DNA from: Bradysia coprophila
Taxonomy: Eukaryota > Arthropoda > Insecta > Diptera > Sciaridae
DNA length: 64,000 nucleotides
Direction of reading: 5' to 3'
Assembly (NCBI RefSeq): GCF_014529535.1
Contig: NC_050738.1
Location: forward strand, 15,082,062 to 15,146,061
The position numbers and the translations under genes are program-made. The notes under the pieces are model-generated. The model had not been told where the DNA came from, did no database searches, and saw only the letters and a program-made list of their open reading frames with translations. Each line of letters begins with the position of its first letter. Within the stretch, counting starts at the first letter, position 1. Positions 12,501-25,439 of the stretch are shown here, in pieces.

Positions 12501-14632
12501 AGTTTACGTTCAACGTAGTTAATGCAAAATGTGCAAAATGAAACATATAGGGCGGAGGAGAGTTTAATGAGAAATCTGAAATATACCAACAAATGGTTTG
12601 TTGTTTCTTTGCCACCGTCGCCATAGCCTAATGAGATATTAGCCAAAAATATTTTTTAAATCCTTTTAAAGTATTAGAAAATTCAGATCGAAACGGTGTC
12701 GACGAAGTTTCGCTAATTTAAATCTGATAATGTGTCTAATAGGGTGTAGCGTTTTGCAGTCTTTTTTTTATTTTTTTAAGGCCTGCGGGTAGGCTCGATG
12801 CGAATTGGTCACGAAAATAATAAAAAAATAATAAAAAATTTAAGTTCGAAGCTCCCATGCGCACCTCTGAAAACCGACTTTTTGGTCACAGAGCCATAGT
12901 GAGAGCAGTTCTGCCGCTTGTGTTGAAACAAATTTGTTAAGTGTATATGATAACGACTCGTAGAGACTGTGGCTTCAATATAAAATACTTTAAAATTTAA
13001 AAAAAATCGACTCACCGATGAAACATTACAAAAAGTGTTCCCGACCATGACTTTTTCAGAAATTTTTTGGAGTTAAAGCTTTCTAAAATCTGTGACTGGG
13101 AAGCAAAATAGTCGTGTCGTAGCTCATTTTAAAGGGAATTTCAAGAGCCTTCAAACGATTATAGATTCGACGTAAAGTTTCACCGGGTTGCAGATTCATT
13201 GACCTTCCAATGTGTTGAAAATTGTACGAGAAAAACCTTTTTTTTTATTTTCAACAGAATTTATGCAAAAAACGGTTCCAAATTGTTCATCTTACTTCTA
13301 AAATAGCACATAATATGTCAAAATGTTTAGCCCTAATTTCAAAACAGAATTAAAATTTGGTCGAAAATCAGTTTCACGAAATGAGTTCATAGAGTTCCCA
13401 ATTTTTTATGGGTACGAAATGTTAGTTTGAAATGCTGGAGCTTGGAAAGGAAACCCAAATTTTCAATGAAAGTATAAACCAGGTATGGTCTATTCATACA
13501 AATCGGAGGACCATTTGTGTTGACGTTCATTGCAAATTTTAAATTTAAATCAATTTTAATTGTTAAAACAAATTGTATTTTAAGTGAAAACATATTTGAT
13601 TAGCGAGCAAATGAAGACAAAAATATCGAAGATATGAAAATTTTCCTCATGTCCAAAACATCGAAATTTTGACAACTATTGAATCATAATTTTTTAAGAC
13701 GATTCTTCGTTTTGTAATGATAAAAAAATGTTTCGAATGTTCAATAATGGGTACTGGTGGGTTAGATAGGGCTCATAACCCTGAGTACACTATACGCCGT
13801 TAGTTACAACCCAGTCGAGAACAAAAAGGAATAAAATTTTCGTCTATAATATGCCTTTGCTCAATCGAACCACTACAACCCTCCAAGTAGATGGTCATTG
13901 TATAAATTTCATCATATTCGAGCGTTTTCGTTTTTTACACATAGTTTTAAACAATAAGACGGTTCAATACACCATCTAAGCACTAAGTTGATAGGCCTGA
14001 CACACGATAAGTCATGGCAACGATTTCAGACTTTGCTCGAATATTTTTGAAAAAATAAAATTGATTTAAGAAAAGATGAAAAGCCACAAAGTTGAATGGA
14101 GTCATAAAATGTATAAATAACAGCCTCAAATATGCGTTAATATACACAGTTTCAACGTCTGATTAAATTTTAAAATGATGAGAAACGTATCTGTTACAAT
14201 TGTATAAGATGTAGCTACAATTGAGATGTATAAAATTCGGAATATATTTAAAGTTTCGTCTTTAAAAATGCTAAATTTTTAGAGCCGGCACACATATCAC
14301 CAATTTTATTATCGAATCTTTAATCGAACTTGTTCTGATATCAAAGTATTTTCAACAGTTGAGCGCAAAATCTTGTACTTCCATACTTTTGACATAATAC
14401 ATTGATATACATAAAAAAAACATTAACCAGTACTCTTCGCTTATTTTTGTTCTTGCTCTCGTTCTCGTAAACAGATAATACGGCGCGGCATATAATTAAA
14501 TTCAAGAACTTTGTTTGTTTTTTATATTTTATAATAATATTTTATATAAATTAAAATAAATTTAATAAGTTAATTTTATAAATAAATAATTATATTTTTT
14601 AAAATATTTAAATGATTAATCTAATGGTACCC

Positions 14633-14748
14633 GACATAATACGTCCTCGACATAATACGTCCTCGACGTAATCCTTACTCGACATAATACGTCCTCGACA
14701 TAATACGTCCTCGACATAATACGTCCTCGACATAATACGTCCTCGACA
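14633..14748 (+). repeat. 16-bp tandem repeat array
   Basis: About seven head-to-tail copies of GACATAATACGTCCTC. One internal copy is altered (GACGTAATCCTTACTC). Each unit contains the partly palindromic word ATAATACGT. The array starts abruptly after an AT-rich tract and ends in GACAAACAGC. It is a minisatellite, with no coding reading. Confidence 0.92.
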
Positions 14749-16102
14749 AACAGCTAGTGCATCAGAAGAAAAAAAAAACAATAACATTCGGAGGCTTTTT
14801 GTTTCGGAAGCTTTAAAGCTTTAAAAAATCAATCTCTGTATGACTTTCAGAGGGCAGCACAATATTTCTAAAAAATTCCACGCGTACGCGTTTACCGCAC
14901 CCCTCTCCTTTTCTGCTAAATCTCGTCACAAAAGTCTACAAACTTTAGGGCCATCTCTTAGTGAATCGATATAACAATGTTATTTATGTGATGTTTGAAT
15001 CTGACGCGTATGTTCATTGTTGCAGATTGGTAACGGTCCTAGGAAACAACTAGTTGTCGGAAGTATAAAGGTCAAATGCTAAAAATTGCAGAAAATTCAA
15101 AAAACCAACAAAACTGAAAACAAAACCTTTTAGGAAAGTAATACGAAAAGGGATCCTAGTTTGCAGCAATTGATAAACAAATTCTACAGGCTAGTCTGAT
15201 TTGAAAGACGACAAAAAGCAAACAAATTCGTACAACATTAGCAATAGTGCTATCAGTACTGATATTATAGTTTAAGACAAAGATAGCTAAAAAATCTCAT
15301 TAATTCATTTTACATTTAAAATAAAGCAAAAAATAAATTGAAAATAAAGAGGCCGGTAATAAGAAAAGAAAAACTTACACATCAGATGCCATTTGTCGTA
15401 TAATGCCGATGGTTAATGGCATCATTTTCTAAAGAAATTTGTCGTCAGCTTTTCCAGTGTAGTTTGGACGTCGTCCACTTGTAGCAACGACTGGAAAGTT
15501 TTCGTTAGGAACCTTCGAGACAGTCTAGCAATTTTTCTTCAAAGTCATATTCAGGGTTCGTTAAAGACTTTCAATATTGGATTTGTTCACACATAACCAC
15601 GCCAGATTAATCGAACTTGAAGAGGATGGCTTGTGTGTTTAAGCGTTTACTTTGATAACCAAAGACATCTCTTTGTTGAGATAGTTCACAATCGTATTTG
15701 ATTGCTTCGCCCTTGTTATTATTGCAATATATATACAATAGTCGCTACAGAAGTGATAGAATAGATACTTCCTGTATTAGCCTAAACTGCACTCCCAAAT
15801 TATTTTTGATTTAATCTGTGTTTGGTGTATCTAAACAAATGAATTTTCGCCGTAGACAATGATCACTTTTGCTTTGTTGGTCAAAGCCGAAACACTGAAA
15901 TATTTGTAACGCTTGATTGCACGGTAACTTAAGTAATTCTGGACCGATTTTCAAACATTTGACTTCAATTAATAACAGTAACAGCAATCGATCTAATCAT
16001 GAGTGATTGCCAAATGGATTTTTGTCTGGTTTTCTGATGGTACGATAACTTGCGCAATCTTGAACCAACTTTGGGAATTTATTCGACTAGGAATTACATT
16101 TT

Positions 16103-16378
16103 TTGGAGTTAAGTTCGAAGATGGACATTAACGGAATAATGATCTCGGTCGATGAACCGATTTTCAAAAACTTTGTTCCAATCGACGAAGAATGCAAATC
16201 AGTATGTCCAGTTTATACTTGTACGTACCATGTCACTAATAAAACATCTGGCAGTGATAAATCATGGTCATACTTTCGATTCATAATTACCTGCAACAGA
16301 CATTCTTTTTTAAATCTACACCAGCCTAATGTAACGAAGCCCACCTCTCGTTTGGTCAGGTTGAATAGTGAGCTATAA
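16103..16378 (+). CDS. Unidentified small ORF, doubtful
   Basis: A 91-codon frame with fairly even amino-acid use and five cysteines, for example EECKSVCPVYTCTYHVTNKT. It has no signal peptide, no recognised domain and no clear splice partner, though a GTACGT donor-like word lies inside it. It may be an exon of an unrecognised gene, a transposon fragment or chance. I do not recognise a family. Confidence 0.18.
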   Translation: MELSSKMDINGIMISVDEPIFKNFVPIDEECKSVCPVYTCTYHVTNKTSGSDKSWSYFRFIITCNRHSFLNLHQPNVTKPTSRLVRLNSEL

Positions 16379-16451
16379 AGAGCTCATTTATTTCAAGCTA
16401 TCAAATCACATCAGTAGACACAGTGCATGATATGTTCTGTTTTACAAGAGA

Positions 16452-16715
16452 GTCGCTTTACGAGGAGAAAACCACTCTTTTTTATTGATGTGATTAACAT
16501 GATTAACATGATTAACCAGTGATTAACATGATGACGAAGAATTGGTGATTAACCAGCATTTGACCGGTGGAATTGTCGCAAAACTACAAACAAACGTGAA
16601 ATATATCGGTTAATCATTGTTAATAATCGATTTGGAATCACAAAACTTAAGTTTCTGATTAACAGATTAACTCATTAACCATGTTAATCACAAAAGTGAT
16701 TTCCCCCTCGTCGCT
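16452..16715. mobile_element. Inverted-repeat element with GATTAACATG repeats
   Basis: The left arm contains TGTGATTAACATG (about 16489-16501) followed by short direct repeats of GATTAACATG. The right arm contains CATGTTAATCACAAAAGTGA (about 16679-16698), its reverse complement, with further partial pairing outward near CGAGG/CCTCG. This is a foldback arrangement with a local expansion of a 9-12 bp unit. No coding content was seen. Confidence 0.5.
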
Positions 16716-17148
16716 TTATCAATTCGTTTGTTTATTTTTTCCTCAAATATCTCGCTATTTCGATTTTCAAAGGACTCTCAAACGTTCTGATAATCAATTT
16801 AAAAAGCTCTGAAAATTCCAATTGGAAATTATTAATTTTCCATTTTCCGCTTCTTGTTCCGCAAAATAGAACTTCTGTCATTAGATCATTTTCTGTTGCA
16901 ATAAGTATACCTGCGACCTGCGTCACATCTGCTTCTTTTAAACGATCTTCTCACTTTGAGATTCTTTTCACAGAATTAAAGTTTCACTTACCTCGTATCG
17001 TAGCTAATTTGCATTTTGAAAATTACAACTCGTTGAAATTCCTATTTCGTTATAGTGACTCATGGATGGCACCACGTAGTCAACGTAGTCAACTCTCCAT
17101 TTTTTGACACTTTTGCATGGCCACACCAATTTTGTTGTCACTTTTTAG

Positions 17149-17191
17149 CCAATCAACATATCACACGATTATTTCATCTACTTTGCCACGT
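17149..17191 (+). promoter_or_regulatory. ERSE-like and XBP1-type motifs upstream of Pdi
   Basis: CCAAT (17149-17153), exactly 9 bases, then ACACG (17163-17167) is one mismatch from the ER stress response element CCAAT-N9-CCACG. GCCACGT (17185-17191) is the core XBP1-binding word. Both lie 145-190 bp upstream of the Pdi start codon, where a promoter is expected. ER chaperone genes are generally induced by the unfolded protein response, so these are reasonable candidate sites, but the evidence is sequence only. Confidence 0.4.
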
Positions 17192-17336
17192 TCGCTGGAA
17201 TTGGAAATAGCGGTGTCGTGTAAGAATCATCGACAAAATTTTTACTATCGTACATTGTTATTTAGCAAGCTCAGCCGGCACATCATCAACGCTCCACCTC
17301 TCTAGTCTATAATTGCAATTAATTTAATTTATCACA

Positions 17337-19130
17337 ATGTGGTTGTTAAATACTTTAGTAATTTTATCGGTATTCGGTGCAATTTACGGTGATGCCGATG
17401 TGAAAACTGAAGATGGAGTTTTGGTGTTAACAACAGACAATTTCCAGTCGGTCATTGAGAATAATGAATTCGTCCTAGTTGAATTCTGTAAGTATTTCGT
17501 GTGCACTTTTGTGTTTGATTGATTTTTCTCGGACAGACGATTGATTGTCTTTTTTGAATAAGCAGAAAATGCTTTTTAGTGTAGGCGGTAACGGAAAATG
17601 TGACCGGTTATTAACCTTATGTGTTTCCTTTGTATTCGTGTCAATGTTGCGCTATCTATTTTTCCGACGATTTTTTTTGTCTTAAAATGTAAATTGATTC
17701 GTCATCTCCATTTCTAGATGCACCATGGTGTGGACACTGCAAAAGTTTAGCTCCTGAATACGCCAAGGCTGCCAAGGAATTGGAAGAAAAAGGATCACCA
17801 ATTAAACTCGGCAAGGTCGATGCAACCGAAGAAACAAAACTTGCCGAAGACTTTGCCATCCGTGGTTATCCAACATTGAAATTCTTCCGCAGTGGTTCAC
17901 CAATTGAATACGGAGGTGGTAGACAAGCTGATGATATCGTTAACTGGTTGAGCAAGAAAACCGGACCAGCTGCTCTTGAAATTGAAACTGTTGAAGCCGC
18001 CGAAGAATTCATCAAGAGTCAACCGGTTGTCGTTGTCGGTTTCTTCAAGGATCGTGAATCTGCTGAAGCCAAGACATTCGTCAGTGTTGCCAATGGTGTT
18101 GACGATTTCCCATTCGCCATTACCAGCAACGAAGATGTCTATGCCAAATACGAAGCTCAATGCGGTTCCATCATTTTGTTCAAGAACTTCGACGAAGGTA
18201 AATCCGTTTACGATGGAGAATCATCCGAAGAATCGATCAAGAAATTCGTCGCTGTCCAATCTATGCCATTGATTGTTGACTTCAATCATGAGTCGGCACA
18301 AAAGATCTTCGGCGGAGACATCAAGAGTCACTTGTTGATGTTCATTTCAAAGGAAGCCGGACATGTTGAAAAATACGCTGAACCAGCTAAGGAATTGTCG
18401 AGAGGATTCAGAAACAAAGTATTGTTCGTTACCATCGATGCTGACGAAGAAGACCATCAACGAATTTTGGAATTCTTCGGCATGAAAAAGGAAGAGGTCC
18501 CAGCTATGCGATTGATCCGTTTGGAAGACGATATGGCCAAATACAAGCCAAAGAATCCTGAATTGTCGCCAGAAAACATCAAGTCATTCGTACAAGACTT
18601 CTTGGATGGTAAATTGAAGCAACACTTGCTCAGCCAAGATCTTCCAGATGATTGGGACAAGACACCAGTCAAGACACTCGTATCGACCAACTTCGATGAA
18701 GTCGCTTTCAACAAAGACAAGGACGTTTTGGTTGAATTCTATGCTCCATGGTGCGGTCACTGCAAACAATGTAAGAACAAAAAAGACAGAAGTTGTCGGT
18801 GACATTTCTAATTATTCTTTTCTCTCTTTCTTGCAATTTATAGTGGCACCAATCTTCGATCAACTCGGCGAGAAATACAAGGATTCCGAGACAGTTGTCA
18901 TCGCCAAAATCGATTCCACCGCCAACGAATTGGAGCACACCAAAATCACATCTTTCCCAACGTTGAAGTACTACAAGAAGGGCGACAATGAAGTCGTCGA
19001 CTACAACGGCGAACGAACATTGGAAGGTTTCGTGAAGTTCATCGAAAGCGGCGGCCAACAGGTGGAAGAGGAAGCCGAAGATGCCGAAGATTCATCCGAA
19101 GAAAAGGAACATCCAAAAGACGAACTATAA
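17337..19130 (+). CDS. Pdi: Protein disulfide isomerase, complete, three exons
   Basis: Forms, breaks and rearranges disulfides in the ER lumen. The exons are 17337-17487, 17718-18770 and 18844-19130, with GT-AG introns of 230 and 73 bp, both phase 1, giving 496 aa. Residues 1-20 are a signal peptide. The order is a-b-b'-a': the first thioredoxin site WCGHCK has Cys55 and Cys58, the second WCGHCK has Cys396 and Cys399. An acidic tail ends in the ER-retention signal KDEL. As far as I recall, the length equals that of Drosophila Pdi. Both introns cut inside or just beside the two active-site regions, at equivalent places ([10 protein letters not shown] and WCGHCKQ|LAP). The start is preceded by ATCACA, a good fly context. 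Codon use is more G+C-rich than the surroundings, as expected for a highly expressed gene. An AATAAA at about 19222 may be its polyadenylation signal. Confidence 0.97.
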
Positions 19131-20280
19131 GTTTACAATTGTTTTAGTTTCATCGTAATTCATTGCTGTGACTACTAACGAAAATATTAGACTGTCTTTT
19201 CCACTCCGTATTGCTACAAAGAATAAAAAAAAGAAGTAAAATGATGGGTAGGAATGGGGGGTGAATCATTCGTTTTGTTCAATTTAAATTCATTTTTTTT
19301 CGCATCTTCGATTAACCATTTTGTATTTTGTGTATAACATTTCCGCTCGATGATGACAGAAATACTTAATTTTCAGATTCTTATATTTCGATGTTGTTTT
19401 AACATTCCTAAGTTAATAGTAGCACAGTTCAGCAAGCACATTTGAAATCTTTCGTTTTAAGGCATTATATGCATTAAGATGACGTTTAACACTAATTTAG
19501 AGTCGTTTTTCTTTTCCTCTTATTTGGTCTTTTCAAATTTATATTTTAAGTTAAATCAACTGTGTAAAGGAGAGCATAACAGCTTTTTTTAAAAAAGGAA
19601 AATAAATTATTTTCTCAAAGAAATATTTTTTAAATAAAAAAAAAAATTGAAAAATAAAACCAGAAACGAAAAGTTGTTTTCTTTAAAATAACAAAAACTA
19701 ATTAAAATCGGCGAATCAGCCTGCGAAAACGAAGATAAGATAAGAATAAGTATTTTTTTTCGTTAGGTAATCTCTTCTTTTAAATCCAAGAAAAATATCA
19801 ACAAGCGACAAATTACCAACGAAGCGATCCAACGAGTTTTCGTGCAAGAGATAACACATTATTTCGCATTATGTTGATAGGTTTCTTATAGTCTTCATGA
19901 ACAAAGACGTGGTCTATCATTACTCGTCAACGTCAACAATTCAACGCAATTCGTATGCAATTTTTTTGTATTGAGCGAAAAAATGTGTTTTGTATGAACC
20001 GGATTTCGATAGTTGAACAACTTTACAATCATCGTAAATAGTGCAGCAGGTTGTTTAGTATGTATCTACATAAGGTACAACATTGGCGAAATGTGTCAGT
20101 CATGATAACATGACAAAGAAGGTAACTTCCTTGGTAAGAATGTGAATGTTTGTGGAACGTGTGAAACGAAGGAAATATACTAGCTCAACACATTTTGATA
20201 ACGAAACGTCTGTGAGAATTTTGGGGTTTTGGGGTGGAATGTACAATATTAACTGGTTGAACAACACTTTTCAACCAATC

Positions 20281-20355
20281 TTTTCCCGGGAATCGAACCT
20301 GCTGTCTTTGGGTGCGCTTCAGTCTTTTCGATCCCAGAAGTGCGCTACCACTTGC
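20281..20355 (-). repeat. tRNA-derived SINE-like remnant
   Basis: On the minus strand, GTGGTAGCGCA resembles a pol III A box, and GGTTCGATTCC (complement of 20289-20299) is a perfect B box. They are about 50 bases apart, as in a tRNA head. The anticodon region does not fold into a proper arm, so it is not a functional tRNA. A tRNA-derived SINE or tRNA pseudogene is the best reading. Confidence 0.4.
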
Positions 20356-20487
20356 GAAAAGGTGATTTGCAGGCGCTTGAAAGTTAATTTAAGTTGACTA
20401 TTTTCAATACACTTAACGACATCAAAGCAGGAGCTAAAATCGATTTACCGCAATAGACTAGTCATGGTCGAGTGACGGAGAAAATTT

Positions 20488-20600
20488 TTTATATGCTTAT
20501 CAACTGGCAAACATAGTACTGTCGACATATCTTGAGTGATGTCAAAGTCAGCTTCGGTGCTTGACAGTGCTATGATGAAACTTATCAATTAGCATAATTT
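20488..20600. repeat. Imperfect inverted repeat
   Basis: ATGCTTATCAACTGGC with CATAGTACTGTC on the left pairs with GACAGTGCTATG and CTTATCAATTAGCAT on the right, with a few mismatches. It looks like a decayed foldback element. Nothing coding is seen. Confidence 0.45.
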
Positions 20601-20734
20601 CAAGAAAACCTTAGAGTAAACCATAGAGGTAGTAAACGTTGAAATTCCTTAGTAAGTATCGACTTTAACTGCGGCTTATTAAAAGCTGAAAAGCACTTCC
20701 TAGAGGGGTCCACATCAACCAAAATTAGGCCGAA

Positions 20735-20830
20735 AGTACACGAGCAATTTTGCATTTATCCTGTGTTGAATATCGAGTTACATTGAAAAACTCAGCATAA
20801 TTGTCGATCAACTCAAAATTGCTCGTGCCT
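20735..20830. repeat. Short inverted repeat
   Basis: CACGAGCAATTTTGCA on the left pairs with CAAAATTGCTCGTGCC on the right, with an imperfect spacer that includes ATCGAGTT and AACTC. A small foldback of about 95 bp. Confidence 0.5.
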
Positions 20831-20984
20831 TAGACATTCGATATTTTTCGCTATCCCTATTCAAAGATTGCGCTCGCCGTTTAGCGGCACCTGGTCATAG
20901 ACAAAATGTAATGGTGCAATCCTCATATCGTTTTTTCTTGTATGAGGGGCAGATATTTGTTAATTTCATTGACAAAGGTTTTTC

Positions 20985-21230
20985 AGAAAAATTTTAGAGG
21001 ATTTTTGATCGTTTTCCAATGATTTTTACTGGTTCTGGATGGATTTCCAAAGAATTTTGTCATTTTTATTTCTTTTTATTTGATTTTCTTGAATCTTTTA
21101 AAGGATTTTTTATGATTTTGAAGATTTTCTTGAGGATTTTTCTATGAATTTGAGGATTTTCTTTCGTAAAATATTGAAGGATTTTCTAGCGATTTCCTTT
21201 TGACTGACAGAGGATTTTCTATGAATATTT
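20985..21230 (+). repeat. Degenerate direct repeat (AGGATTTTCTATGAATTTG-like)
   Basis: Words such as GAGGATTTT, AAGGATTTT and TTTTCTATGAA recur every 20-30 bases with substitutions, suggesting an old decayed minisatellite. No open frame spans it. Confidence 0.45.
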
Positions 21231-24200
21231 GAACCTCGATAGTCCCTTCGACAATTTAGATTTCAATCAAAATAATTTAATTTTCAGATTTTCTGCCTAA
21301 CTGAAACTTCATTTTTCGGCTTTATATCAAGTTCAAGTAAAATTTATTCACATACACGTGGCCTTAACATGCAGATATGCCAAATATATAATACCATTTG
21401 TGTAAACATCTTTTCTGCTTCGTAAAATAGACTAATTTCCATACCTACATTATACTTTCAACGCCTATATATGTATGAATTGTGAATATATTTGTGACAC
21501 GTCGAGAAAATGAAGACAATTTTAGATGAGAAAAAAGCATCACTGAAAACGGAAAATTAGGTGAATCATGCGCAGTGTTGCATTACGTTTACGTTTGAAA
21601 GTGCTGACGCGTTCATTTCATTTGATGTGTAAATTTTAAAATACAAAAAAAAATCGTGGTCGGTAGTCATGCGAAGATAATAAAAATAACAATTTTAATG
21701 AACTTTTGTTATGATAACAGCGGCTGAAACATCTAACAGCAGTTCACGACCTGTTTTTATTCATTTATATGCACGATAATAGAACTAGGTGGTATTGTTA
21801 TTCGATTTCGATAACAGTCAAACTTCACGCAAAAATTATAAAACTACTGAAAAATAGCATAAATTGATGGGTAATAACCATTGGGTATATGAATTGTACA
21901 TCTTCTTATGTTAGAAAATGTATTCAAAGAATCAAATCTAACCGCTAATAAAAAAAACGATTTAGACCTTGGTTGCTCATTATATTGAACCAATTTTAAT
22001 CTGTAAAACAAAAATAAGAAATTTCTATTTTCAGTTACAGTATTACAAGTTCTGTAAATTTCATTGTCTTATCAACGCTTAATAAACACATTAGGTACCT
22101 ATCTAACGAACCAACTATAAACACGTTGTTTAAAATAACATTAATATTTTATTCAAAATTTCCTAGAGCTGCGATAAACAACCATATTTGCTCTATTAAT
22201 ATTAATTTATTCATTGAATTACGTGTACATCTACTATTTTAGTAAATTTGGAAATCTAAGTGTCTGACGTGTCCTGAACCCAGATGTTAATTCAGATGAA
22301 ATGAAAATTTCTTTTTGTATAATTTGAATGCATAAAATTTGGTTTTTAGTAGGGGCCCCCATTAAATGAACAATTTTCTAACTAAATTCTATTGACTTGG
22401 CGATTGGTACATCCAACTGCTGTTTGCGTAAGGTAATATTTTCCACAAGGTAAGCATATTACCAATACATTTATCGAGTGTGGTAATTCCCCTCATCTCA
22501 TTCATTCTACAGAAAGTAAAAAATTCTTTCACTTCTACAACTGTAAGAAACATTTTACTATTACATTAACTATGATGAAACCACATCAAGCAAAGAATGT
22601 TGTTTTAATTCTTACCTGTCAGAAAAACTGATCAAATGCTATTGAAAGACGCAAAAATATGCAAAGTATAAAGATCTGAATTTGTTTTTTTTTTGTCGAC
22701 AGGGGGTCGACAGTGGAGCAGTGTGAACACATTCTACAGGGTAGTGCCATATTGAAAACTTTCTACTAATATATAAGTTCACTGGTTGGGAGTAGTTGTT
22801 CACTAGCCAGATAAACCAGCAGCATAGACACCTTCAGTTCGATTCCAGTATGAAGGTAGACATCTTAGACTCTATATGGTGTTAAAGTCTCGGTTAAAGT
22901 GCTGAACGTCCGTTGTGATTTGTGGTGTCGCCCACCCCTTGCAAAGATAATGGAAGATCGGTGTAAGGACGAAAATTGGTAGGGAATCAGAAAATGTATC
23001 ACTCTCGCAATAAGTATCAGAACGAGCTCGAGTGTATTCAAAATTCGCTTGAAACTGCTCGTCTTCTGGAGCATTTCAAGGTATTTTAAGTATATGTCGC
23101 TTTTGTTGTCACAGTTTGGTGATTCTATAAATTGTACTAGTGAGTGACGAAGGGTAATCTAGCAATGACGAGATTCGATGTGTTTTAAGTTTTCGCGTAT
23201 TATTTACTTGTTGTAATCTTTCGTTCGTTATGGTGAAAAAAAAACTGGCACTGAAAAATGAATCCATCGATGTTTGAAAAACAAATGCACTTGTCCTTAA
23301 TTTGGTATCTACTCGTATGAAGTATTTGATTTACTTAGCCATTCACAGCTAAGCTAAATAGTAAATCTCTTCTAATCAGCAAAACTCAAGTACACTTAAA
23401 TGACATAAATGTTCGGAAATCTTTTTCACTTCTAAGATTGGAAATTAATCTATTTTGTTCAGATAAGAGTTGAAGACTGAATTGCTAAAAATACCGTCAT
23501 CGAACAATTACCACAACTTTAGCAAAGAACGCCAAATACTGAGATAGGAGGTGTGTATTGAACACTTTAGCGTAGAGATACATAAAGCATTTAAGAGATA
23601 TCGGTTTTGGTGTAATTTTGTACATTTTTTCTAAATTCTGAGAAGTTGCTATAAGATAATGGGACGCAACTTCTTGGAAGGCAGTTAATGATTTCTTTAA
23701 CCGCAAACACAATAACGATCGTCCGAACTTTGCGTTAATACCGGAAGGCCACTCCAAAATAATGTTATGTGCGAGGATATATGCAGCTCCTAGGCATTTG
23801 ACTCTTTCAATGATGTAGGATGGGCATTTAACTCTTTAGGGTGGGCATTTGCATTAGAAAAGTTAGGATCCTTCATGCCAAAAACAAAAGTGTACAAAAA
23901 TTCCATAACACAGAGTGTTCACATTCTGATTACAAAAAAATCAGATGTACAAAGTGTTCTTACCACAGTTCATAACGTGCACAGACACCCAGAAGTGAAA
24001 TTATTGTTTTGTCTTCCAATCCACATTTGTTGCAGTGGCGATGACTGTGTAGTCCGAGAGTATGGCCGTGATTGTTTCAGAAGCAGTTAAGTGGCCTGTG
24101 AGACGTCTGCGATTCTTTTGATGTTTTTCTTGTTAACTCAAGATACTCAAAATCAAGATACTTCCTGTCACAGTATCTTGATTTTTTGTGGCTTATTTAG

Positions 24201-24605
24201 ATGTTGGTTTTTGATTGGTGGACTTGGGTTACAGTTTTCCAGTGTTTCATGAATGACCTGTCCGGGCTTTTGGTTGTTCGTATTGTTAAGCAGAAGTTGA
24301 GTTGAGTTGAGTTGAGTTGTGATTAATTTTTGTTTTTATGCTTTTACGATTTTATACTTTTGTTAACTTTTTTATAGTAGCTCTTTTGAATTGTTTAGTG
24401 CAAACTAGAGTTACGCAGGTCATGTAAACAGATTTTTTTTGATGAAATAAATGAAATGAAAGGAAGTTTTTTGATGATTTATAAAATTTTGAGTAGTCGT
24501 CTCATTTCATCTTATTAGGGAAAAATCTGCTGGGTCAGTTATAAAGAAAATTAATGGAAAGTGGCATCTCCATTCGAACCATGAGTTGACTTCTGTCGAG
24601 TGTTA

Positions 24606-24869
24606 TTTAGCTTAAGTCCTTTGAAGGTGGAATCGTTCCCAAAATCGCTGCTACACTCCCCTATTGGATAGCGATCTTAGACGAACTATTACTTTAATAA
24701 TCGATAAACTTTGATCATCGAGTCTTTTACTTGCCAGTTGATGACAATAATTTGTGATAAAGCTTATCGATTATCAAAGTAATAGTTCGTCTAAGATCGC
24801 TATCCAATAGTGGAATGTAGCAGCAATTTTGGGAACGATTCCACCTTCAAAGGACTTTTAAGCTAAATA
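24606..24869. mobile_element. Foldback element with arms of over 100 bp
   Basis: The arm 24606-24722 (starting ATTTAGCTTAAGTCCTTTGA) is almost the exact reverse complement of 24757-24869. Both contain TTGAAGGTGGAATCGTTCCC and GATAGCGATCTTAGACGAAC or their complements. The loop is about 35 bp. High arm identity suggests a fairly recent insertion. No coding capacity. Confidence 0.85.
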
Positions 24870-24964
24870 TCCTACTTGTAAATTCGTCTGAGATAGCGAT
24901 ACTTATTCATTAGGGTGGGTCGAATTTGCCAACTTGAAAATCCACAACCAGTGGCATGTGGTGT

Positions 24965-25096
24965 CGGGGAATCTCGCACACGCGATCATAGTATGCGTCC
25001 TTTTACGACATGTAACGAAAAGTCATGACTGTGCGAGATTCACCACTTAGAGGTGAATCTCGCACACCATGAATTTGTGTGGTGTGCGAGATTACC
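24965..25096. mobile_element. Nested palindromic repeat of GGTGAATCTCGCACAC
   Basis: The word GAATCTCGCACAC occurs near 24969 and 25056 and its complement TGTGCGAGATT near 25036 and 25083. The four copies alternate in orientation. The block can form more than one hairpin and looks like a foldback element inserted into, or duplicated from, a related one. Confidence 0.7.
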
Positions 25097-25439
25097 CTAC
25101 CCCGTGGCATGTGAAGCTTGCTAAAACTAATCAAACTGCATCATTACTTTTTCGTTTCCGAATACTGTTGAGTACCGCACAATTAGTTGAATGGGTTTGT
25201 CAGGCACCTTGTATTTCCTTTCAAAATTTCATAGAAAATTTTCTTAAAAAAGCTTTGATAGAATACAACTCGATTTGAAAAAATCGGTGCAGTTGAAGTG
25301 AAAATATGTACATTTTCTATGTAATATTGGGAGTCTCTTAACTTTGAACCACCATTTGTACATAAAAATTCCTCAAATTTGGTTAGTTCTTTCTGTTAGA
25401 GTAAGAATAGGTAAAAACGACAGCGATGGATATTGTGAG

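Larger units (their letters stand above)
3147..17336. other. Long gene-poor stretch between the insulin-like peptide and Pdi
   Basis: About 14 kb with no exon I can support. Open frames here are short, AT-rich and without recognisable domains. It contains copies of two dispersed repeat families (5583-5700; 5905-6120 and 9400-9585), a 16-bp tandem array (14633-14748), an inverted-repeat element (16452-16715) and a possible TATA-box promoter near 7991. The last 300 bp are the Pdi promoter and 5' UTR. Confidence 0.5.

Noticed and set aside
17117..17305. 62-codon plus-strand ORF just upstream of Pdi
   Set aside because: It lies in the Pdi promoter and 5' UTR, has no family resemblance, and ends before the Pdi start.
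17656..19058. Several minus-strand and off-frame ORFs across Pdi
   Set aside because: They are shadows of the Pdi coding sequence; only the spliced plus-strand frame matches the family.
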